From NCBI GenBank assembly GCA_033296885.1, contig MU863975.1:62001-126000 (forward strand): a stretch of DNA of 64,000 bases, read 5' to 3'. Below are positions 1 through 10,233 of the stretch, piece by piece. The notes below the pieces were generated by a model, which searched no databases, had not been told where the DNA came from, and was given only the letters and a program-made list of their open reading frames with translations. The translations under genes were made by a program, and so were the position numbers. Source of the DNA: Triangularia verruculosa (Eukaryota; Ascomycota; Sordariomycetes; Sordariales; Podosporaceae). Position 1 is the first letter of the stretch. The number at the start of each line of letters is the position of its first letter.

Positions 1-234
1 GCGAGGAGTGAAGCCATAATGTGCCTCGACGAGATAGAGAAAGTCGTCTTCGGTGGCACCGCAGAGCTTGAGTGACTTTAGCGCGTTGACTACCCCTGAG
101 AAGTTGCTGTGGAGGTTCATCACGGCCGGGAAGGGGCGGTATCCGGTGAAGGCGGCACTGGGAGGTGGAAATATGGATGTCTGGTCGGATTCACCGCTCT
201 CAAACGACCGCTTCCCACTGTCTGCGGCGGCCAT
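1..234 (-). CDS. 5' part of an unrecognised protein gene, cut by the window edge
   Basis: Reading leftwards from an ATG at 234, the frame stays open for 78 codons to the edge of the window. The sequence starts MAAADSGKRSFES, then a Pro-rich stretch (FPPPSAAFTGYRPFP), then VMNLHSNFSGVVNALKSLKLCG and an acidic run EDDFLYLVEAHYGF. Codon use looks coding: third positions are GC-rich and there is no stop. The reading frame ends flush with base 1, so the gene continues outside. I do not recognise the family. A short Ser/Ala-rich N-terminus without a signal peptide suggests a cytosolic or nuclear protein. No intron is visible in this part. An antisense 70-codon frame over the same bases is probably a shadow. 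Confidence 0.55.
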   Translation of the reverse strand, partial: MAAADSGKRSFESGESDQTSIFPPPSAAFTGYRPFPAVMNLHSNFSGVVNALKSLKLCGATEDDFLYLVEAHYGFTPR

Positions 235-2475
235 GATGCTCGTGACTGCCGAAGTGTCTTGCTAGGTACCTACCTCAGGTAGCAAGGGAGATAGTGTCTC
301 TTGGGAAAAATCTGAAGTGAGCGAGATGGCAGGGAAACAGTTTGCGACACCGTAATAGCCCTTGCGCAGGGGAAGAACCGTTAGGAAAGTTATTCAGGTA
401 AGGAAAGGCATCTGGTCTAGACAATAGTGGGAAGGTCAGGCGATGTTAGATGATCTGTTATCTCCCTGCCTCGTATGACCTGACCCTGGATTTAGCCGAG
501 TCATTTGTTGCAGTTGGAAAGCCAACTGCATTATGACCCAACAAAGCAGCCATTCAGAATCCTGACCAGGTGCCGGCGGTCCACCAATGCAGAAAATGTG
601 GTGAAACAGCGGAAAAGGGCGGCCTTGCCCGGGCGTGCGCACTGTACAAAAAGCGTGGTTCATTTTAACCGAGTCATTGGTGTATAAACTACCAGGTAAC
701 GTTGTTCATTCTCGGCTTGGAGGGAGGACAGTCCGGGAAGGTCCTTGCCCGCTCCTGGTACCTGAACAGGCCCGAGGTTCCCCGGCCCCAACATTCAGCT
801 AGTACCTGACTCTTCAACATTATCTGTGGGACCGTTGGCCCCGAAGCGCGAACCACTGGATCCTGCCAGGCAGGAGTGAGGCAGACAATTACTAACACGG
901 TCCGAATGTACCTTACCTACCTTAGGTAGCCGACGGGAGGAGCCTCTTCCATAGGTAGCGCCGTTAGCATCGAGTCCCTCGGAGAAGAGTGTCTCATAAA
1001 AAACCAGTCAACAGTTTCTAGCAGGCATATGAACCAGTCCAAGATGAAGAACCGGAATCCCTCGATCACGTTGGCCTTAACTATCAAAGCCTAATTCGAT
1101 CCGGTATGACATGCCGCCGACATGTAGAACATCCAAGTGCGCGGGCCATTCTCTGAGGAGCATGGTGGTGCCGCGAGTATTGCATGTGCCGTGGGTTGGT
1201 TGTTGAATGACTGCCCGCTCGTACTGCTCGGCCAAAGACGATGCACCGTAACAGCGGCGTGTGACATGCACCTGTCGAACAAGGATACGTGCAGACGATG
1301 CCAGAACACGCCCCAAAACCGGCGGAGCGAAGTTACATTGGCAATGCTGCCAAACAATGGTAACCACTCATTGAGCCTGTCCCAGCAAATGACGGCATAC
1401 GAACAGCCCGTGAGGAACGAATAGGAGCTCCAGATCCATGAGACTGACATAATTGATCTCGGACAAATATTTCGAAGCCCTTTTGAGAGTAACAATTCCT
1501 GCTTGTTCAGGTCGAAGCCGGATGGGATAATGGGCAAAACAAATATTGTTTTTGCTATCAAGATATGAAATCAGCTTCAAGGGTGTAGTTGCTCGTGGTT
1601 TTCCTTCATTACCTAGTAAAGAAGAGTTGGACCGAGGTACCTACCTTATATGAGGGAGCCTATTCGGAGCCGCTCCCATTGTCTTACCAGCACCCCCATC
1701 CATTTTTGTCACATATACGACTCAAAACAAATCCCTAGCTATGTTACGAGTCTGTTTTAAAGTACCCAAAGTATCCCACAATGGTTGAATACCCGTATCT
1801 AACATAGATAGTAGGCTCCGTCATCTTTTCTTCATCGATCTTGACTCGGTCAAGTCAACTATTGTCTACCGGTCTTAATCTCCACTTCAGGTAACCCCAT
1901 GTCATGGAAGGCTCAGAAGCTCTTATGATCAGGCTGATCGAAGATGGTCACAAACAACCTATATGCGGCAATTCACCGAATTGCCCTTGTGGCTGTTGAT
2001 GGCGATACAAAGAAACTGTGATACTTCCCTTGCCTATGATTCAAGGACCACCAATCCGAGGGCGATGACTGTTGGCGTATCGACACGTCATCACATTTGT
2101 ACGAACGCATCACAACAAGGCACTGCATTCATGTTGCAACCTTTCACATCGAATCTATCCATTCATACCTGAGAAGGCTGGATGTTTTTTTTAAGATGTG
2201 GAGGTAGTATGGCACCATGCTTACATCGATAGGCATTCATCACGGTGAGGGAGCGGATGTTGAGTGGCGTAATGCGATATTACCTGACCGCACAACCTGA
2301 GTACCGTAGGTTACATATGCGCCACCCAGGTACTAGAGAATAGTACATTTACGGTGTTCCGAAGGCTGAGGCAGCAGATGGAAGCATTCATTGCTCTTTT
2401 ATATGACGAAATTACCCAGTGTCGTATTCCTTCATCGTTATCGCCTTACACCGTTTGCTTGGAATTTCTTAAGTC
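235..2475. other. Gene-poor intergenic region
   Basis: No gene is supported over about 2.2 kb. Short motifs of the CCTAGGTA/GGTAGGTA type occur near 263-290, 907-931 and 1634-1650. A 156-codon open frame on the minus strand (1091-1561) overlaps equally long frames on the other strand, has no recognisable domain and is not called. The last part must contain the promoter of the membrane-protein gene that starts at 2476. Confidence 0.5.
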
Positions 2476-4582
2476 ATGTGGACCTGGCTTCCACCCTTCG
2501 ACAACAACAACAACGCCACGGGCAACCTCACGGCGGCTTGGCACCCTGAGCCCGCTTTCCGAGGAACATGGGGCATTCTTTACACGTGTTTGATCACGTT
2601 AGGTCTTTGTGTTTGGACGTCAGTACACGTCAACATTGATGGTCTACCCGCAGGTGGTCAGCAGAGTAGGAAGTGGTGGAATCCGCTAGGATGGACAACT
2701 TGGCAACAACGAAGAAAGTTGGGGTGCATGGTCTTTGCTTTTTTTGCTCCTGAAATAGTAGGTTGCCGTTAGTTGGAAGGAGAAAAGTGCGGCGATATTG
2801 ACATTTTCCTTCGTGCTAGGTTGCCTTTACGGCATGGGAACAGTGGAAGATGGCAAAAAAGGCCACCGCCTCAATGAACGAAGTTATTGGCGAGTGCTTC
2901 TCGAATGGCAGCGACACCAGGGCCCCCGAACAACGAGAAAGATCGGATGACATTGAGATGATGCCAAAGAGCATGAAACGGAGCGCAAGCTCGGGAAGTA
3001 ACGGCACAAGTTTCCACACCGCAGCCTCGGAAAATGCAAGCAATGGGCCAATTATGCAACAAGAACCGGGCGGAACGGAAACCCCGGAGGAAACCAGGCA
3101 CAGGGCGACCTCCAACTCAGTTCCCGAAGCCTCACACACTGCCCCTACGAGGCCCCCTACGAGGCCCCCTACCTGGACGATAGCTCATGGATTCTTTTTA
3201 CAGATGGGGAGGGATTGTCTTTGATACCCAACATCTCCCTGACGATCAGAAGTTTCTGCGCAGTGGTCAAGAGCGGGTAACCCTGCAACTGAATTCACTC
3301 CGTTTCCTAGCACGCGCGACGCCAGAACTTCTGCCCATCATCAGAGATGAAGATATCTCGGACAAAAGCAAAGCCGCTGGCCTGGCAAAAACCCTCACCT
3401 GTACGCAGGCCGTCTGGTTCATCACCCAATGTACCTATCGCTTGGTAACCAATGGCCATTCTATTAGCGTTCTCGAGCTCAACACCCTTTGCCATGCCAT
3501 CCTTGCCCTGATTTCCTACTACTTCTGGTGGCATAAGCCCTACGACGTCGAACAGCCGATCAAGATCAATCTTCAAAGTAAAAGGAGCAGGGGACTCTGC
3601 GCCTGGATGTATATGACGAGTATTGGGGAGCTGCCCATTGGGGATCAATATTGCCCGTGAGTGTTGTAATGTCTTCCACGCCAAACACCTACCTAGCTTG
3701 AACAATCGGGATACACATCATGTCTTGACGCGGATTGAGCTAACACTTGCCGAATCCAGATGGCACCCGAGTCCGATGAGATATGGATTTCGGCCCCCAA
3801 ATATTGAACCCGGCACAAACGTCCCCATACCGGAGTTCTTTGACGCTGCTTCGAACGACGAAAGGCGTTGGAAGTTGGCGTACAGATTTATCACCAAGTA
3901 CTCGTACAACGTGGACGGTGGCCGAAGGTACCGTGCCGACAGTTCAACCAGCTACATGCCCATCGTCGGGGAAACATATGACCCATCCTGGGCCTCTTTG
4001 CGAAGTCGAAATCAGAATCGTCCAATGGCCCTGTTTCTCGAAATGAGAGGTCTTGACGACTATGACAAAATCCAACCAGAAATACTATTGAAGAAAGAGC
4101 AAAACATCGCGTTCCTCGTTCTGCTTCTTTTCAGTCTTCTATACTCTGTACCCCACATCCTGGTCTGGGATTTCCCGGGAGTGCCAGAGGAGGCGACATT
4201 CCATACCCCTCTCTGGAGAGTAGCCGGGCTGGCCCTAGCCGCCACCGTTCCGTTATTGTTGTCGGCCGTGTGGGTGTGGGGATTCATTTTACTTGTGGCC
4301 AACGTCCACACACACGGAATCTGGTCACTCCGACGAGTTGAGTCGGGCAGCCAAACCAGCTCTAGCTCTGAATCGACACGCTCTGAATCGACGCCAGACG
4401 TCTTCGAACTCCTTGCTTGCATTTGCACATGTCTTGCATTGGTGACGTCCATCGGTCTTTTCGTAGCCCAGATTGGAGGGCGAATTGTATTGATGGGCGA
4501 GGCTTTTGTAATGCTACCATACTCACAGGATTCTGTTTTTCAGCAGCCTGTCTGGGCACATTACTTCCCTCACTTTGGGTAA
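2476..4582 (+). CDS. Fungal multi-pass membrane protein of unknown function, with a probable 1-bp frameshift
   Basis: Exons are 2476-2757, 2820-3656 and 3760-4582; introns start GTAGGT and GTGAGT and end CTAG and CCAG. The protein opens with the WHPEP..RGTWGIL..C and FFAPEIV motifs that I associate with a large family of uncharacterised filamentous-fungal membrane proteins. It continues with SKAAGLAKTL..TQAVWFITQC and an LELNTL..WWHKPYDVEQP segment, and ends in YFPHFG. Hydrophobic segments lie in the first exon, around LELNTLCHAILALISYYFWW, and three or more times in the last exon. In exon 2 the frame changes at about 3206-3211: one extra G in ATGGGGAGGG breaks the expected Met-Gly-Gly join (after HGFFLQM, before IVFDT). 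All other parts are intact, so this is either a young pseudogene or a base-call error. The function of the family is unknown. Confidence 0.75.
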
Positions 4583-4933
4583 TGAGGGGTGTGGTATCAT
4601 GCTGACAGGACAGGAAGAGGCTTCTGTCAACGTCATATATGGCTTTTCTTAGTAGATTCAGACTGAAAAGGTATTGAGGGCAGGAAGGGCATGCGCATGG
4701 AAGTCTTTCGATGAAGGGCTTTAACCCTGTTTTAAACCGAAATGATTTCTATTGTTTACCTAGCAATGTAGCATTATGATGATAACCTCCCGCGTTCGGG
4801 ACCACAAAGAGGGGTTGCACTGACGAGAAAAGCCTAGCTAAAGTCGCCACCATGGTGGAAGAAAACAAGAAAGATCAACTTTGTATTTTGAAGATAGGTA
4901 GAAAAAAAGAGTTCAGATTGACAAAAGATTGTT
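4583..4933. other. Intergenic spacer
   Basis: This 3' flank of the membrane-protein gene leads to the 3' end of the tRNA-Thr. A T-run on the tRNA strand (4922-4926, read on the minus strand) fits a pol III terminator. Nothing else is supported. Confidence 0.5.
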
Positions 4934-5026
4934 TGCCTACTACTGGAATCGAACCAATGATCTTTCCATTTGACAGAGCTTCGAGAGCCATACAAGTGGA
5001 ACGCGTTACCACTGCGCCAAGCAGGC
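4934..5026 (-). tRNA. tRNA-Thr (anticodon TGT), with intron
   Basis: On the minus strand an acceptor stem GCCTGCT pairs with AGTAGGC, followed by discriminator A. A D-arm (GGCGCAGTGGTAACGC, which also carries box A) and a T-arm (GGTTCGATTCC, box B) are present. The anticodon stem TTCCA/TGGAA encloses a loop CTTGTA-A, giving anticodon TGT, once an intron of about 20 nt lying directly 3' of position 37 is removed. T4 just downstream fits pol III termination. Confidence 0.88.
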
Positions 5027-5360
5027 TCTTTTTTCAAGGTGATGTGAGGTTATTTCCCAAGTGGCGTTGTTTGGCTTAAAGATAAGTGGATTCGGTGGGT
5101 ACGGATGTGGGTTCTGGGTTGTGAATTGAGTTATGCCTCGTCTTTATTCTTATTCTCCCATTGAGCAAATGCTTAGGTAGTTATAATTGGGCAAAATTGA
5201 TGGAGGCAGCAATATTACAATGTCCCGGTCGGTTTCTGTTACCCTAAGAAGTCGGCAGGCGGGGGATTGGGAAGGAGACGATCAGTTTAAACTCTTGAAG
5301 TACCTAAGAAGGCTGACATCTATATCATCTTGTAGTAAGGATTCGATGACGAGTTCCATT
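5027..5360. other. Intergenic spacer
   Basis: This lies between the 5' side of tRNA-Thr and the 3' end of the HET-domain gene. It contains T-rich and AG-rich stretches, but no gene or repeat is supported. Confidence 0.5.
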
Positions 5361-7523
5361 TCAAACCAACGACACCCACTGATGCACCCTTGGTGGCTCA
5401 TCCACGAAACCTTGCATATAACAGATCCCAATCAGCCAATGATCATTGCTTCCGACCACCTGTCTTAGCACGCATGTTGGAGTCGACAGTAGCGTGAACC
5501 GTGCCACTTTGTCTTCAACTGAGACCATGGCCGGGCCGAACCCTACATTCCCAGATGCTGTTCTGAAGAAGGTGGAGCCCATCATCATTCGACTGAACAG
5601 GGAAAAGACGTCGTCGTCAGCTTCCTTGGAAACCGGCCCCATGAGTGCGGCATCAAATGTCCACAACTGTCTGACAGAACGCCCGGCAAGTGCGGCCATG
5701 GTATCGATCCACTTACGTCCCTCAACCACAAAGTGGGCCAACTTGAATACAGCGCTTCGATACTTATTTGCGTCGAGACCCACTACGAGGGCAAACTCAG
5801 CCATCTGCTCAAAGGTGGGTGATGAGTCTGAGTCCAGATCTGGAAATCTTGCCAGTCTAAAGATGGAAAAGCGCTCAGCTAAGCAGATCCGGAGGTGTAA
5901 CAGTTGGTCGTTGCGGGATTCAAGTCCTCGTGGCGGGAAGTAGCTGACATCAGCAATATCATCCAAAATCGACGACAGGATCTCGATTCTCCGGGGGGAT
6001 GGGTCCGTAACAGGCCATCTGACACCCTGTAGTCCCAATTTAGCCACCGACGACGGCCCAGATTCAAAGAAGGGGTGTCTCCAAGGACAAGCGTCGTGAC
6101 CTTTGAGTTTTGAGAGACGAAATTCGCAAACCCATGAGGGCGCCTCATCCAGCTCTTTATCACTGGTTCGGTTAGCAGTGGGGATTGACTTTCGATTCCA
6201 CAGGCCCGCATACAGCAAGATGTCGGATATGCCTACATCGAGCACCTCCCGCGTGAAACTGGTGTAGACTTCAATAACAGATCGAGAGTAGTCGACAGGT
6301 ACATTCAGCGGCATATCCCATGGAACTAACGACCTTGTCGCATAGATCCGGTCCCTATCGTCGCCGCAGTGGCGATGACGTAGTTCCCACAGCAGACTCA
6401 TGAACCTTTGTGGACGGTCTAGCGACATAGCACCCGAACTATATGACCCGACACCACGCTGTGTGAGCTGGCTGAATGCCTGTATGTGAATGCTGTTCAC
6501 CCCCAACACCGACCTTGTTGTCAACAAGCTGGTATCAACCCCTTCGGGCTTCCGAAACAAGTCCTGCTCTTGCCGCTCCACAGAAATGTCTACCGCATTC
6601 TTTACCGCCATTTTAACCGCCTTTGCCTCCTCGAACCGCTTCCGAAACCACTTCCTCTGTCCCTTCGGAGCCGAATTCGCGAGCGACGCCGTCTCGGTCT
6701 TGGCACGAGTTGCAGCGCGATAGAGCAACAGCGCCACGGCCTCCACTACCTCCCAGTCAACCTCTGCCTCTCCCAAACACAACATCGCCCGCCTCGCAAG
6801 TACCACCTCCTGTACAATCCACAGTCTCCCAAACCACTCCCGCCCCAACACCTCCTCTGCCCCGCTCTGCACAGCGATGGCCACGATCTCGGCAGGATCC
6901 CCCGTCAGACTCTCCAGATCTAGCTCGTCGGCGATGAACCTGCCCGGTCGCCAAGGTCCCGGCCCCCGCGCCTGCGCTCCATACCTCGGCGCGGCGTCTG
7001 CTATTTCTACCAGCTTCCTCAACGCCTCTTGTTCGTCGGCGGAGCCGTCACCTAGCCATCCTAAAGTGGTGGTAGCAGCCCGGAAGATGTCAGCCATGAT
7101 TTGCACCTGCGCGTTACGCTCCGACAGGTCGCATTGGTTGATGCAGATTGCATCGGCCCAGAGTAGGCGTGGGGTGGAGGTATGACGGAAGCGGCGCAGG
7201 GCGGTTGTTAGGTTGGATGTGGGGATGGGAAGGTCGCGTGCGTTTCCGCTAGGTTGGTGATGATCATGATTGTAGATTCTGATCGTGCAGTTGGGCGTTG
7301 GAGAGGAAGAAGGGGGGCTACTTCCCCAGACGTAGGATAGGGCTTCGAATGCGGGGATGTCGGGGGGTGGTGAGGTTGAACAGGAAGGCGAGCACGAGGA
7401 GGAAGGGAGGGATATCACTTCAAATGAGGCTTCTAATGGAGCGGACTCGTCGGCATTTGGAAAGAGGTGAAGAAGACGAATTGTGTTGGGTTCTGTCAAT
7501 GGGGTGTACTGATATTGTGCCAT
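5361..7523 (-). CDS. Heterokaryon-incompatibility (HET) domain protein
   Basis: A single 720-codon exon. An N-terminal HET domain spans about residues 60-260. It is recognised by FEALSYVWGS, then LWADAICINQ followed by DLSERNAQVQIMADIFRAA and LGWLGD, and later FGRLWIVQEVVLAR. These are the three hallmark blocks of fungal HET proteins. The middle carries the usual DDRDRIYATRSLV block followed by VPVDYSRSV, typical of this architecture. The C-terminal 250 residues are not assigned. There is no signal peptide or clear membrane segment. HET proteins are implicated in non-self recognition and programmed cell death upon fusion of incompatible hyphae. Whether this copy has such a role cannot be told from the sequence. 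The start at 7523 gives MAQYQYTPL and has no competing upstream Met in frame that I can see. Confidence 0.92.
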   Translation of the reverse strand: MAQYQYTPLTEPNTIRLLHLFPNADESAPLEASFEVISLPSSSCSPSCSTSPPPDIPAFEALSYVWGSSPPSSSPTPNCTIRIYNHDHHQPSGNARDLPIPTSNLTTALRRFRHTSTPRLLWADAICINQCDLSERNAQVQIMADIFRAATTTLGWLGDGSADEQEALRKLVEIADAAPRYGAQARGPGPWRPGRFIADELDLESLTGDPAEIVAIAVQSGAEEVLGREWFGRLWIVQEVVLARRAMLCLGEAEVDWEVVEAVALLLYRAATRAKTETASLANSAPKGQRKWFRKRFEEAKAVKMAVKNAVDISVERQEQDLFRKPEGVDTSLLTTRSVLGVNSIHIQAFSQLTQRGVGSYSSGAMSLDRPQRFMSLLWELRHRHCGDDRDRIYATRSLVPWDMPLNVPVDYSRSVIEVYTSFTREVLDVGISDILLYAGLWNRKSIPTANRTSDKELDEAPSWVCEFRLSKLKGHDACPWRHPFFESGPSSVAKLGLQGVRWPVTDPSPRRIEILSSILDDIADVSYFPPRGLESRNDQLLHLRICLAERFSIFRLARFPDLDSDSSPTFEQMAEFALVVGLDANKYRSAVFKLAHFVVEGRKWIDTMAALAGRSVRQLWTFDAALMGPVSKEADDDVFSLFSRMMMGSTFFRTASGNVGFGPAMVSVEDKVARFTLLSTPTCVLRQVVGSNDHWLIGICYMQGFVDEPPRVHQWVSLV

Positions 7524-7946
7524 GGCACCTCACCATTTTGTGCCGAGAAGTTGGGAGAATCGGTTGCGGATCTGGTTGTGCAACACAGCCTTTTCAACCT
7601 GCCCGCCACCGGCTGTTTTTCAACCAGTAATTGGAGGATGTCTCGGAAGTACAGACTACCTAGCGTGCTATTGCATATGGGTCTAGCCATATTTAGTACC
7701 TACCTTACTTACATATCTCTGCATTGGAAAGGGTGCCTATTTGCGACGGTTGTATGCCTGGTAGAGAACGGTGGGTTTCGTAATCGAGATTCCTTGTATC
7801 TACATATGAGGATTATTCGGCTCTTCTATATTGTAGTTCCGTTCAAAATGTGGTAACGGACGCACTGTTGTACACTGGAAAAGCCAATGCAAACACAGAG
7901 TGGGTGTTGTCACCCTCCAGCTTAGACCCGAGGCAACAGTCTCGAC
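7524..7946. other. Upstream region of the HET gene
   Basis: This lies between two minus-strand genes. It should hold the HET promoter and the 3' flank of the APH-like gene. A 129-codon plus-strand frame here has no coding features. Nothing else is seen. Confidence 0.45.
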
Positions 7947-8948
7947 TCAACTCTTTGAGGCTCTGTATGCAAGCCAACCCTCAACAGCATCCTTGAATCC
8001 CATTTCCCCCAACTTCACCGCCACCAGCCTCCTCCAGTCAGTGCTGTTGTAATTGTCTCCATCACCCTGAGGAAAATTCATGCCGCTTGAAAGCCTGAAT
8101 TTGGTCCTGACCCACTCGACTGGTACATATCCTGCGGTCTCCCAGTCAATGATACCGATAGACCGAGTTTTCGGATCAACAAGAATATTTGTCGGGCCTA
8201 GATCAGTGTGATAGAAACTGAAAGGAGAAGAGATATCCATGCCCATTGCGCCACAGCTCTTGGCTAAATGCTGGGGATCAAGCAAGGGGTTTTGTTTCGT
8301 GGTGAGATACATCTCTTGGATAATCCCCCCATCAACCCCACCGACGCCCTCTGAACTATCTCTTGTCCATGCTGATAGTTGTTTGCATATTTCCGCCACC
8401 CGGGTGACATAGAATTCGCGCAGGGTATCATCCATTGAAGGCCATGCGGTGGCCAGGGTCTGGCCGGAGACTCGAGTGAGCACATGGTACTCACGGTTGT
8501 CCCACCCGCCGTAGTATAAAATATCGGGAATCTCAAAGCCAAGGGGATGATCTTTGGCTTTGGCATAGAGAAATCGGAGCGTGGTGTGCTCCCTGGTTGC
8601 GTTTGGCGTTTTGATATCGTGCACCTTAATATATGCATCACCGGCGCGCCAAACTGCAGCTTGGTCCCCCGCGGCGTAGACTTGAGGGAGTTCAGGAGAG
8701 TCCTCTGGATGAACTTCGGTCTGAGGGAGAGGTTGTGGGGCATCCGAAAGAACAAAAAAGCCTTCTTCTCCGTCGCTCCATGATGGTTGAGTTTGCGGCC
8801 GGCTGGTGCTGCGGGATAATAGCAGCTTCTGGCCAATCAACCATGATGTAGCGCTGATTCGTTTAATGCTGCTGTTGATGTGGCTCTGGGCTATCATGGT
8901 GTTGCAATTGATGGAATGAAGAGGAAGAATCCTGCATTCAAGCAGCAA
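7947..8948 (-). CDS. Aminoglycoside-phosphotransferase (APH) family protein
   Basis: A 333-codon frame with a kinase-like fold. Residues about 90-105 (VWRAGDAYIKVHD) carry the likely phosphate-anchoring Lys. The catalytic loop is FYHTDLGPTNILVD and the metal-binding loop is IGIIDWETAGYVPVEW. These two blocks define APH/choline-kinase-like proteins, which are numerous in filamentous fungi and mostly of unknown substrate. The start could instead be Met at 8897, 17 codons downstream; the N-terminal 50 residues are poorly conserved in appearance and may be mis-modelled. There is no signal peptide. Aminoglycoside resistance should not be inferred, since most fungal members are not known to act on drugs. 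Confidence 0.85.
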   Translation of the reverse strand: MLLECRILPLHSINCNTMIAQSHINSSIKRISATSWLIGQKLLLSRSTSRPQTQPSWSDGEEGFFVLSDAPQPLPQTEVHPEDSPELPQVYAAGDQAAVWRAGDAYIKVHDIKTPNATREHTTLRFLYAKAKDHPLGFEIPDILYYGGWDNREYHVLTRVSGQTLATAWPSMDDTLREFYVTRVAEICKQLSAWTRDSSEGVGGVDGGIIQEMYLTTKQNPLLDPQHLAKSCGAMGMDISSPFSFYHTDLGPTNILVDPKTRSIGIIDWETAGYVPVEWVRTKFRLSSGMNFPQGDGDNYNSTDWRRLVAVKLGEMGFKDAVEGWLAYRASKS

Positions 8949-9223
8949 ATGCGGCGTTATACTAGGAGTAATGTTTCAGGAATGGAGATTACAAAGCGTG
9001 CTCAGCTTTCTGGCCGGGAGAAAGATGAGATCATGCAATTGATATCATAGATATGCCGTATGATCATAATTTCTTGCTCTCCATGTTTGGATGATTTACC
9101 TATGATCTAGGTACATTGTTGTGTCCTCACCTAACCCACCGTTGCCTAGGCAATGATTCCCTTATCAACAAGTACCCCCGAGGTCAGCTTATCGCGGCTG
9201 CTTGGGATGTGAAAACGGTTCCT

Positions 9224-10233
9224 TCATTCTTTCACAGCAAAGATCATGTAAATGCCTGGGGTTAGTGTCAGCTGCTATTCTCGCTGTGTTGTAGTCACCG
9301 GGAGACACCGCTTACCATGAAACTCATTTAAATCCGTCTTCTTCTCACTGCCACAGGCGTTAGAGCAACGCGCCATTTCCGCCCTGCGCTCAGAAGAATG
9401 GGCGTTCATATCCGCCTTCGTATCAACAAACACCGCCCCTTTGAACCCCGCTTCCCTAAACCACTTGTCACAGTCTGAGATAGCTACCACACCACCCATA
9501 GCACTACCACCCTCCTCCCTCAACTTCTTGGGTAGGGGTTTCTTGGCTAGACCACTCGACATAGCGACCCGTCCACCGGGCTTCAAAAGCCGGTACATCT
9601 CCTTGAAGACGAGATGTCTGTCTTTGCGTGGGATCAAGACGATCACATAGTTTGCCATGATGAGATCGGCGGTCTTCTCAGGGAGAGGGACGGAAGTGAC
9701 GTCCGCTAGAACAAAGCTGACATTGGAAACCGAACTGCCGCGCGAGGCTTTGGTCTTTTCGGCAACTGCGAGAAAAGCCTAGGTATCGTCTCATTAGCTA
9801 TGTCTTGATTCGTGATGTGCAGCTGAGTAAGTGGCATGACAACAAACATCACAGTGATCTACGCCGATCGCCTTGCTAGTTGCACCAATTTTGGGTGAGG
9901 CGAGGAAGATGTCTTCACCAAAGCCGGTACCAAGGTCAACGATCGTCTCGCCTTATTTGTAAAGGTGAATACCTAGTGTTAGCGGACCTTAGCTGATATG
10001 GAATGCGGTATTGCAGAAATGAAAACACCACATACCTTTTTGAGACTGTCGATTGCAATGGGATTACCGCGCACCGACCCTAGTTTCATCTTTGCTGGAG
10101 CACTGGAGAGCTCCTCCCCGGTCACATAGCCAAATGATTTGGCAACCGTATCCCCATACTTGGAGGCAATGGTGCGAGAGGCAGTGCTGTTGTGCTCCTG
10201 AATTTGGTCGTTGATTTGCTCAGTGGACTTCAT
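9224..10233 (-). CDS. Arsenite-methyltransferase-like SAM-dependent methyltransferase
   Basis: Exons on the minus strand are about 10233-10036 (or 10029), 9952/9951-9848, 9778-9316 and 9255-9224, giving about 265 residues. Recognisable blocks are the N-terminal VAKSFGYVTGEELSSAP, the SAM-binding GETIVDLGTGFGEDIFLAS, then AIGVDH, LADVTSVPLPEKTADLIMANYVI and LLKPGGRVAMS, and a terminal DLNEFHGIYMIFAVKE. The layout matches the AS3MT/ArsM family. However, the usual CGNP after the N-terminal helix reads RGNP, and the cysteine pair expected near the LREEGGSAMGG segment is absent, so arsenic methylation is doubtful. The first intron is also irregular: the strong GTATGT donor after SLKK has no in-frame AG acceptor. 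A weaker GTGTTT donor adding Val-Cys restores the frame. No arsenic-related neighbour is present. Confidence 0.75.

Noticed and set aside
1091..1561. 156-codon open frame on the minus strand
   Set aside because: It overlaps similarly long frames on both strands, has no domain, and its amino-acid composition is not protein-like for this genome.
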